This document shows positions 33,634 through 39,821 of a stretch of DNA of 58,024 bases, piece after piece (position 1 is the first letter of the stretch; every line of letters starts with the position of its first letter). The position numbers and the translations under genes are program-made. The notes under the pieces were generated by a model. It was not told the origin of the DNA. It saw only the letters and a program-made list of their open reading frames with translations, and ran no database searches. Origin of the DNA: Pedobacter sp. ISL-64 (GTDB taxonomy: Bacteria > Bacteroidota > Bacteroidia > Sphingobacteriales > Sphingobacteriaceae); the NCBI RefSeq assembly GCF_018613605.1, contig NZ_JAGGPU010000012.1, positions 1 through 58,024 of the forward strand. Reading direction: 5' to 3'.

Positions 33634-34518
33634 TTATCCGTTCAATGCTGCTGCACCACTTACAATCTCAGTTAACTCAGTTGTAATTGCTGCCTGGCGA
33701 GCCTGGTTGTATGAAAGTTTTAAGGCTTTCAATAATTCTCCAGCATTTTCAGTTGCTTTATCCATTGATGTCATACGTGCGCCGTGCTCAGAAGCGTGAG
33801 AATCTAAAACGGCTTTGTATAACTGAATTTTAACTGATTTAGGGATCAACTGTCCTACAATCTCTTCTTGCGAAGGCTCTAGAATGTAATCAACATTGGT
33901 TGTTTTACTTTCAACCTTTGTTTCTTCTGCTTTTGGTAAAGGCAATAATTGTTCAGTTGTAATAAACTGAACCGCTGCATTTTTAAAACGATTGTAAACA
34001 ACCTCCACTTTATCAAACTCACCTTTAATAAAACCGGCCATAATCGCATCGGTAATTTTGGTTACGTTTTCGAAAGTTAAAGCAGCGTATACTTCGTTAT
34101 TATTACCAATTACGTTATAATTACGTTTTTCGTAAAAATCCTGAGTTTTCTTACCGATAGAAATAATGCTTACATTACCGTTTTTCAACTGTTCGCTATA
34201 TTTCTCAGCAATTAAATTGTTGGCCGCTTTAATCACGTTCATGTTAAAAGCACCAGCCAAACCACGGTTTGATGATACCGTTACAATTAAAACCTTATTA
34301 GGTTCACGCTCTTGTATAAAAGGCGATGAAGACCCTTCTAAACTTGCTGATAGATTACCTAAAATCTCTTTCAGTTTAGTTGCATAAGGACGTAAAGCGA
34401 TAATTGCATTGGTAGCACGTTTCAACTTAGCTGCCGAAACCATTTTCATAGCCTTGGTAATCTGCTGCGTTGATTGTACCGATGCAATCCGGTTTCTTAC
34501 TTCTTTTAAATTAGCCAT
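33634..34518 (-). CDS. atpG: F-type ATP synthase gamma subunit
   Basis: The gamma subunit forms the rotating central stalk that couples proton flow to ATP synthesis. The 294-residue protein has the long N-terminal helix (LKEVRNRIASVQSTQQITKAMKMVSAAKLKRA), the Rossmann-like middle (VLIVTVSSNRGLAGAFN, with the conserved SNRGLAG) and the C-terminal helix SEHGARMTSMDKATENAGELLKALKLSYNQARQAAITTELTEIVSGAAAL. All are typical. It is the last gene of the operon; the 87-base spacer to atpA holds a heptamer inverted array, and the terminator follows. Confidence 0.97.
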   Translation of the reverse strand: MANLKEVRNRIASVQSTQQITKAMKMVSAAKLKRATNAIIALRPYATKLKEILGNLSASLEGSSSPFIQEREPNKVLIVTVSSNRGLAGAFNMNVIKAANNLIAEKYSEQLKNGNVSIISIGKKTQDFYEKRNYNVIGNNNEVYAALTFENVTKITDAIMAGFIKGEFDKVEVVYNRFKNAAVQFITTEQLLPLPKAEETKVESKTTNVDYILEPSQEEIVGQLIPKSVKIQLYKAVLDSHASEHGARMTSMDKATENAGELLKALKLSYNQARQAAITTELTEIVSGAAALNG

Positions 34519-34523
34519 TTTTT

Positions 34524-34602
34524 AAGTATCGAGTATTAAGTATCAAGTATCAAGATAGGTGAACAAACCCAATCTTGATACTTGATACCCGCTACTTGTA
34601 TC
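34524..34602. repeat. Heptamer inverted array in the atpA-atpG spacer
   Basis: Five 7-mers run from 34524 to 34558: AAGTATC, GAGTATT, AAGTATC, AAGTATC, AAGATAG. After a 16-base centre, 34575-34602 reads TTGATAC, TTGATAC, CCGCTAC, TTGTATC. The arms contain a perfect 17-base inverted repeat (34540-34556 with 34572-34588). It fills nearly the whole spacer. Confidence 0.75.
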
Positions 34603-34605
34603 TAA

Positions 34606-36180
34606 TTAGTATTTACTTGAAATCTCTTTTGCTACTGTATCTAAAACACCTGTAATGGTATCGTCAAATTTACCAGCTTTTAATGCCGCTAAAGTTTCTG
34701 GATGACGTAATTCCAATTGCGTTAAATATTCAGTTTCGAATTCTTTTACTTTATCAACCGGTACGCTACGCATTAAGTTTTTAGTACCTGCATAAACAAT
34801 AGCTACTTGTTTTTCAACTGTAAAAGGTGTAAACTGAGCTTGTTTTAACATTTGTACGTTACGTGCACCTTTATCTAAAACCGATTTCGTTGCAGCATCT
34901 AAATCAGAACCGAATTTAGAGAAAGCCTCTAACTCGCGGTATTGAGCCTGATCTAACTTTAAAGTACCCGCTACTTTTTTCATCGATTTGATCTGCGCAT
35001 TACCACCCACACGTGATACCGAGATACCTACGTTAATTGCCGGGCGGATACCTGAGTTGAACAAGTTCGACTCTAAGAAGATCTGACCATCAGTAATCGA
35101 AATTACGTTGGTTGGGATATATGCTGATACGTCACCTGCCTGAGTTTCGATAATCGGTAAAGCTGTTAATGAACCACCACCTTTAACGATATGTCTGATC
35201 GATTCAGGTAAATCGTTCATCGCTTTTGCGATATCATCGTTAGAGTTGATTTTCGCAGCTCTTTCTAACAAACGACTGTGTAAGTAAAAAACGTCACCTG
35301 GATAAGCTTCACGGCCCGGCGGACGACGAAGTAATAGAGATACCTCACGGTAAGCTACAGCTTGTTTAGATAAATCATCATAAACTATTAAAGCTGGTCT
35401 ACCTGTATCGCGGAAAAACTCACCAATTGCAGCACCTGCAAACGGCGCATAGAACTGCATTGGAGCAGGGTCTGCAGCCGAAGCAGCAACAACAACTGTA
35501 TATGGTAAAGCGCCGTTTTCTTCTAATGTACGTACAATGTTAGCTACAGTAGAGTTTTTCTGACCGATAGCAACATAAATACAGAACACAGGCTGGCCTG
35601 CTTCATAAAATTCTTTTTGGTTGATAATAGTATCGATACAAACGGCAGTTTTACCAATCTGACGGTCGCCAATAACCAACTCACGTTGACCACGACCGAT
35701 TGGGATCATTGCATCAATTGCTTTAATACCAGTTTGTAAAGGCTCATTTACCGGCTGACGATAAATTACACCTGGTGCTTTACGCTCTAAAGGCATTTCG
35801 TAAGTTTCACCTAAGATTGGACCTTTACCATCTAAAGGCTCACCTAAAGTGTTCACTACGCGGCCAAGCATACCTTCACCAACTTTAATAGAGGCAATTT
35901 TTTTGGTACGTTTAATCGTATCACCTTCTTTGATCTCGTCTGAAGCACCCAAAAGTACCACGCCAACGTTATCTTCTTCAAGGTTTAATACAATACCTTG
36001 TAGGCCGTTTGCAAATTCAACTAATTCTCCCGATTGAACTTTAGTTAAACCGTAAACACGGGCAATACCGTCGCCCACTTGCAACACGGTACCAACTTCT
36101 TCCAGTTCGGTTTCTGATTTGAAGCCCGCCAATTGCTGTCTGATAATTGCCGATACTTCGTCTGGTCTTACCTCTACCAT
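34606..36180 (-). CDS. atpA: F-type ATP synthase alpha subunit
   Basis: The alpha subunit alternates with beta in the catalytic head and binds a non-exchanging nucleotide. The 524-residue product contains the N-terminal barrel, Walker A GDRQIGKT, Walker B ALIVYDDLSKQA, the arginine-containing region SRVGGNAQIKSMKKVAGTLKLDQAQYRELEAFSKFG, and the signature PAINVGISVSRVGG. The ATG at 36180 (MVEVRPDEVSAII) is the family start; an in-frame extension to 36258 would read through the heptamer array and is not likely coding. It is followed by atpG and preceded by atpH. Confidence 0.97.
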   Translation of the reverse strand: MVEVRPDEVSAIIRQQLAGFKSETELEEVGTVLQVGDGIARVYGLTKVQSGELVEFANGLQGIVLNLEEDNVGVVLLGASDEIKEGDTIKRTKKIASIKVGEGMLGRVVNTLGEPLDGKGPILGETYEMPLERKAPGVIYRQPVNEPLQTGIKAIDAMIPIGRGQRELVIGDRQIGKTAVCIDTIINQKEFYEAGQPVFCIYVAIGQKNSTVANIVRTLEENGALPYTVVVAASAADPAPMQFYAPFAGAAIGEFFRDTGRPALIVYDDLSKQAVAYREVSLLLRRPPGREAYPGDVFYLHSRLLERAAKINSNDDIAKAMNDLPESIRHIVKGGGSLTALPIIETQAGDVSAYIPTNVISITDGQIFLESNLFNSGIRPAINVGISVSRVGGNAQIKSMKKVAGTLKLDQAQYRELEAFSKFGSDLDAATKSVLDKGARNVQMLKQAQFTPFTVEKQVAIVYAGTKNLMRSVPVDKVKEFETEYLTQLELRHPETLAALKAGKFDDTITGVLDTVAKEISSKY

Positions 36181-36213
36181 AATTTTAATTATATCTTTTT
36201 GTAAATGTTTTTG

Positions 36214-36321
36214 CTTGGCGCATGGCGCTTGGCATTTATTTGCCATCCGCTTACGCAATTCTATTTGTTTGGCGTTTGTCGTATGGCGTTTTCCACTAGA
36301 CGCTTACCGCCACGCGCTATT
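36214..36321. repeat. Heptamer arrays in the atpH-atpA spacer
   Basis: Two direct arrays are visible: CTTGGCG, CATGGCG, CTTGGCA (36214-36234) and TTTGGCG, TTTGTCG, TATGGCG (36268-36288). Each is followed by 7-mers of opposite type: TGCCATC, CGCTTAC (36241-36254) and CGCTTAC, CGCCACG, CGCTATT (36301-36321). They fill the 136-base spacer and overlap the atpH stop at 36317. Confidence 0.72.
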
Positions 36322-36856
36322 GCGCAAATTCTTTTTTCAGTTTACTTAAACCGCTGGCGATACTAGCATCAAATTGCTTATCACCAACTTTTAATATAAA
36401 ACCACCAATTAATTTTTCGTTAATTTTTTCGTTAACAATAACCTGGTTGGCGTTTAATTCTCGTTTTACAATCGCAATAATCTGCTCTTTAGCTGCAGGG
36501 CTTAGTGCACTTGCAGTAGTTACATCAGCAGTAACAATACCCTTAATTAAGTTATATTGTTGAACGAACTGTTTAGCAGTGGTAAATAAAATCGCCGAAC
36601 GGCCTTTGCTTACTACAATCTTGAAAAACGAGATGGTTAGTTTACTTACTTTATCAGCAAAAATACCGTTCAAAATACCCGTCTTTTTATCTAAAGGTAC
36701 AATCGGGTTTTTTAATATTGCTTCTAGTTCAGGGGTTTCATCAACCACTTTCTCAAACAAAACCATATCATTATAAGAAGCTTCTAACGCATTGTTTTCA
36801 ACGGCTAGGTCTATTAATGATTTGGCGTATCTGCTTGCAACTTTAATTTCTGACAT
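36317..36856 (-). CDS. atpH: F-type ATP synthase delta subunit
   Basis: The delta subunit (OSCP-like) ties the peripheral stalk to the top of the alpha/beta head. The 179-residue protein starts with the helical bundle VASRYAKSLIDLAVENNALEASYNDM. It ends with the C-terminal block VIVNEKINEKLIGGFILKVGDKQFDASIASGLSKLKKEFAQ, the family signature. It lies between atpF and atpA. Its 3' end falls inside one heptamer array, and a second array precedes it, which is unusual for such a conserved operon. The product has normal length. Confidence 0.93.
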   Translation of the reverse strand: MSEIKVASRYAKSLIDLAVENNALEASYNDMVLFEKVVDETPELEAILKNPIVPLDKKTGILNGIFADKVSKLTISFFKIVVSKGRSAILFTTAKQFVQQYNLIKGIVTADVTTASALSPAAKEQIIAIVKRELNANQVIVNEKINEKLIGGFILKVGDKQFDASIASGLSKLKKEFAQ

Positions 36857-36865
36857 ATCTTTTGG

Positions 36866-36921
36866 GTTGGCGTTTAGCGGTTAGCGTTTAGCACGCCCAT
36901 CGCTTTACGCAATACGCTTAG
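36866..36921. repeat. Regular heptamer inverted array in the atpF-atpH spacer
   Basis: Four 7-mers of one kind, GTTGGCG, TTTAGCG, GTTAGCG, TTTAGCA (36866-36893), are followed without a gap by four of the inverse kind, CGCCCAT, CGCTTTA, CGCAATA, CGCTTAG (36894-36921). The phase is exactly 7 throughout. The array reaches the stop codon of atpF (36918-36920). Confidence 0.8.
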
Positions 36922-37412
36922 TTTAATTCAACGTCTTTTAACAAGTTAGCTACTAAAGTTTCTTGTTTTGCTTTATCATCCAATTGCGTACGTAAAACAC
37001 GTTCTGCAATTTCTAATGATAATGAAGAAACCTGATCTTTAACTTCAGCTAAAGCTGCTTTCTTTTGGTTCTCGATTTCGATTTTAGCTTTCTCGATCAA
37101 TTTAGCACCTTCAACCTGAGCTTGTTTTTTAGCTTCGTTTAAGATACCATCCTTTAAGGTTTTAGCTTCCTTTAAAATCTCATCACGTTCTGCGCGAGCT
37201 TGTTGCATCAAATCTTGATTCTGGCTGGTTAAACGAGCCATTTCTTGTTTGGCTAATTCAGCTTTGTTAAGTGCCTCATCAATGCTCTGCTCACGTTCGT
37301 GAATAGCACCTAAAATAGGTTTCCATGCAAATTTTCTAAGTAATAGCAATAAAAGGATGAATGCTATCGACGTCCAAAAAACCAATCCTATGCTTGGGGT
37401 TACTAATTCCAT
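36918..37412 (-). CDS. atpF: F-type ATP synthase b subunit
   Basis: The b subunit forms the peripheral stalk that holds the catalytic head. The 164-residue protein has one N-terminal membrane helix (PSIGLVFWTSIAFILLLLLLRKF), then a long charged coiled coil with regular Ala/Lys/Glu spacing (EREQSIDEALNKAELAKQEMARL and so on) up to the C-terminus. The block WKPILGAIHERE after the helix is typical. It lies downstream of atpE, separated by 89 bases that include a hairpin, and upstream of atpH across a heptamer array. Confidence 0.95.
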   Translation of the reverse strand: MELVTPSIGLVFWTSIAFILLLLLLRKFAWKPILGAIHEREQSIDEALNKAELAKQEMARLTSQNQDLMQQARAERDEILKEAKTLKDGILNEAKKQAQVEGAKLIEKAKIEIENQKKAALAEVKDQVSSLSLEIAERVLRTQLDDKAKQETLVANLLKDVELN

Positions 37413-37447
37413 TTTTATCTAATTTTAAAAAACAATCTTTTTAATAG

Positions 37448-37482
37448 GGCTGGGTAAATAACCAATCGTTAAATACCCAACC
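37448..37482 (-). repeat. Hairpin between atpE and atpF
   Basis: Arms GGCTGGGTAAATAAC (37448-37462) and GTTAAATACCCAACC (37468-37482) pair with three mismatches around 5 bases. In the transcript it lies 3' of atpE, 20 bases after its stop. It could protect the atpE message or slow read-through; there is no U-run after it. Confidence 0.5.
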
Positions 37483-37501
37483 TTAATTTTTTCAGTGATT
37501 A

Positions 37502-37714
37502 TTAACCGTTTAAGCCTAATAATGCAACTACCACACCGAATAAAGCAGCACCCTCGATAAGGGCAGCAGCAATAATCATTGCAGTCTGAATTTTTGATGC
37601 AGCTTCTGGTTGACGAGCAATACCTTCCATTGCTTTACCACCTACTTGACCGATACCGATACCTGCACCGATTACTGCTAAACCGGCACCAATTGCCGCG
37701 ATTGAACCTACCAT
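37502..37714 (-). CDS. atpE: F-type ATP synthase c subunit (proteolipid ring)
   Basis: The c subunit forms the proton-driven rotor ring. The 70-residue hairpin protein has helix 1 IAAIGAGLAVIGAGIGIGQVGGKAMEGIARQPEA with the GxGxGxG packing motif and the RQP loop. Helix 2 contains the proton-binding carboxylate Glu in IIAAALIEGAALFGVVVALL. Only one Na+/H+ motif residue set is evident; the pattern looks like a proton-type ring, but ion choice is not proven. The gene sits between atpB and atpF and is followed by a hairpin that may raise its expression relative to neighbours. Confidence 0.96.
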   Translation of the reverse strand: MVGSIAAIGAGLAVIGAGIGIGQVGGKAMEGIARQPEAASKIQTAMIIAAALIEGAALFGVVVALLGLNG

Positions 37715-37756
37715 AACTAATTTAATTTATATTAATTTGTAAAAAATAGTTTTCTA

Positions 37757-38887
37757 TTAATGATGTTCTTCTACTGCCATACCTATAAATAAGGCAGTTA
37801 ATAATGTAAAAATAAAGGCTTGTAAAAACGCTACCAGTAATTCCAATACATCCATAAATAAAACGAATGCAACTGAAACCGGGGCAATAGCCAATGTTTC
37901 GAAAATAAAAATTAAGGATATTAAACTTAATACGATAATGTGACCCGCAGTAATGTTAGCGAACAAACGAACCATTAAAGCGAACGGCTTAGAAATGATC
38001 CCAATTAATTCAACAGGAATCATAATCGGATATAACCAAAAAGGAACATCTGGTTTAAAAATGTGTTTCCAGTAGTATTTGTTACCATTAATATTTACGA
38101 TGATTAAAGTTCCAAGCGCCATTACAAAAGTCAGGGCAATATTACCCGTAACGTTAGCGCCACCCGGGAAAATTGGAATTAAACCAAATAAGTTGTTAAA
38201 TAAAATAAAGAAAAACGTAGTCAATAAATAAGGCATAAACTTAGCATATTTATGACCGATGTTTGGCTTAGCAATATCATCTCTCACGAAAACGATAATT
38301 GGCTCCATAAAAGACTGCAAACCTTTTGGTGCTTTACCTACACGTTTACGATAAGAAGCTGCCACAGAAATAAATATTACAAGTATTACAAAAATCGCAA
38401 CAAACATTGCAGCAACGTTTTTGGTTATAGAAAAGTCTAAAACAGATTTACTTGCTTCTTCATCAACCTTTCCATCAGCACCAACTACCTTTACATGATC
38501 TTCCTCTAAACGATAGTTATTGTATTTACCGTTATAATCATGCTCACCATGGTGGAAGTTACCAGAAGAAAAAACCTCTAAACCGTTAGCGGTATATAAA
38601 ATTACTGGAAGAGGCAATGAAGTATGCCCCCAAAGATGCCACATATGCGAATCGGCAATGTGCTCCATGATCAATTTAGTTGGCTCGAATTTTTCTTCAC
38701 CATGTTTAGCAGGGCCATGCTCACCAGAAACGGCTTCGGCAGATCCGGCTACAACACTATCAACAGGAACAACAGCGCTATCAACCTGAGCGAAAGTATC
38801 AATTTTGATAGATAAAAACGCGATTAAAAGCGTAAAAACAATAGTTAGCCTTTTAACTTTAGACACAAAAACTCGGTTACAATCCAT
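37757..38887 (-). CDS. atpB: F-type ATP synthase a subunit with long extracytoplasmic N-region
   Basis: The a subunit provides the two half channels for protons beside the c ring. The 376-residue protein is larger than usual. It begins with a signal-like helix (TIVFTLLIAFLSIKIDTFAQ) and about 120 polar residues (His-rich, HGEHDYNGKYNNYRLEEDHV) before the membrane part. The core has the essential Arg in PFALMVRLFANITAGHIIVLSLISLIF and the final helices LELLVAFLQAFIFTLLTALFIG. Long N-regions with a signal are typical for Bacteroidota a subunits. It is followed by atpE and preceded by the AtpI-like gene. Confidence 0.95.
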   Translation of the reverse strand: MDCNRVFVSKVKRLTIVFTLLIAFLSIKIDTFAQVDSAVVPVDSVVAGSAEAVSGEHGPAKHGEEKFEPTKLIMEHIADSHMWHLWGHTSLPLPVILYTANGLEVFSSGNFHHGEHDYNGKYNNYRLEEDHVKVVGADGKVDEEASKSVLDFSITKNVAAMFVAIFVILVIFISVAASYRKRVGKAPKGLQSFMEPIIVFVRDDIAKPNIGHKYAKFMPYLLTTFFFILFNNLFGLIPIFPGGANVTGNIALTFVMALGTLIIVNINGNKYYWKHIFKPDVPFWLYPIMIPVELIGIISKPFALMVRLFANITAGHIIVLSLISLIFIFETLAIAPVSVAFVLFMDVLELLVAFLQAFIFTLLTALFIGMAVEEHH

Positions 38888-38901
38888 TTATTGGCAGTTT
38901 T

Positions 38902-39291
38902 TTACTTTAAATTTTGGTGGCGCAAGTTACGTAACAAACAGTAAATTTCAAAGGCCGTAAACAATAAATATAAAGAAAAAAAATTAAGCAGAAATACAAG
39001 CCCAATTCCCTTCGCTTTTATACTGTAAATCAATACAAAAGCCATACAAAAAATCATCTTCACTGCAATTGATCCCATAATCGCCATAATACCAACCTCA
39101 GGATCACGTTTTACACCAATATCAACCAACATATAAGCCACGTAAGTGATACCGGCTAAAAAGCCAAACATCACCCAAAAGTTATTTACGAACAATTGTT
39201 GATCAGGAAATACGACAGGTAAAACGGCAATTACACCTATTAATAGGCCTACGAAAATGAAATAGATACTGGTAAATTTGGCTAGAGTCAA
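38902..39291 (-). CDS. AtpI-like four-helix membrane protein of the atp operon
   Basis: The 129-residue protein has four hydrophobic segments (about 8-28, 38-60, 70-92, 98-118) and few charged residues between them, the layout of AtpI proteins. AtpI is thought to help assemble or stabilise the c ring. It lies 14 bases upstream of atpB, in the same direction, which is the usual place for atpI. Sequence similarity to classical AtpI is too low to be sure, so the symbol is not used. The 195-base gap to atpZ holds heptamer and octamer repeats. Confidence 0.7.
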   Translation of the reverse strand: MTLAKFTSIYFIFVGLLIGVIAVLPVVFPDQQLFVNNFWVMFGFLAGITYVAYMLVDIGVKRDPEVGIMAIMGSIAVKMIFCMAFVLIYSIKAKGIGLVFLLNFFSLYLLFTAFEIYCLLRNLRHQNLK

Positions 39292-39338
39292 TGTATAATT
39301 TCTTAGCAGATAAAAACTTCGGCAAAGATAAGGTTTTT

Positions 39339-39490
39339 AGTATCAAGTAAGTAGTGAGAAAAGAATTATTGTTGGAATGGTGAAGTGTTTAAACTGGTAA
39401 TCGGTTAACTGAGGTAAATATCCTTTGCTGAATTGTCAAATTGATTAATTGTTTGACGTAGTCACTGAAAACTGCCAATTGAAAACTTAC
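39339..39490. repeat. Heptamer and octamer arrays between atpZ and the AtpI-like gene
   Basis: At 39339-39359 the 7-mers AGTATCA, AGTAAGT, AGTGAGA occur. At 39463-39490 CACTGAA, AACTGCC, AATTGAA, AACTTAC occur, carrying the inverse motif (AACT against AGT). Between them, 39431-39451 repeats AATTG with a period of 8. The right array overlaps the atpZ stop (39487-39489). Confidence 0.6.
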
Positions 39491-39711
39491 GGCTTAGTGG
39501 CCTGCCTGATGGCCTGGTATAAAGCAATCCCTACCCCTGCCAAAGCAAAAGCAGCAGTAATTAAGTTAGTTTTACTGTTTCTACGCTCATCGATCTTGTA
39601 ACCTATAAAAGTAAGCAGGCCAATGGTAGCAATCATCTGGAAGCCAATAGCAGAATATTTGGCGGCTGCATTTACCTTTTTCTTTGTATCTTCTTCTTTC
39701 GGATTTTCCAT
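39487..39711 (-). CDS. atpZ: AtpZ/AtpI family assembly factor of F-type ATP synthase
   Basis: The 74-residue protein has a charged N-terminus and two membrane helices (KYSAIGFQMIATIGLLTFIGYKID and TNLITAAFALAGVGIALYQAIR), with GYKIDERR between them. This is the AtpZ pattern (putative F0F1-ATPase subunit, DUF/PF09527 type). Such proteins are encoded at the head of atp operons and may assist ring assembly or divalent cation transport. It is the first gene of this atp operon and is divergent from the SprE-like gene. Confidence 0.82.
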   Translation of the reverse strand: MENPKEEDTKKKVNAAAKYSAIGFQMIATIGLLTFIGYKIDERRNSKTNLITAAFALAGVGIALYQAIRQATKP

Positions 39712-39821
39712 TTTTTAATGCAATAATTAAATTAACTTTGAATAATTAAAATTTGTTGCCAAATAAAATATTTTTCTACATATATTGTTTATTGTATTTC
39801 CACCTAAGAGATTTATCATAC

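Noticed and set aside
36181..36258. Extended N-terminus of atpA
   Set aside because: It would translate the heptamer array into a Cys-rich sequence unlike any alpha subunit; MVEVRPDEV is the usual start.
33634..39711. Possible loss of ATP synthase beta and epsilon genes
   Set aside because: In Bacteroidota atpD and atpC are commonly in a separate operon, so absence from this cluster is normal and not evidence of loss.
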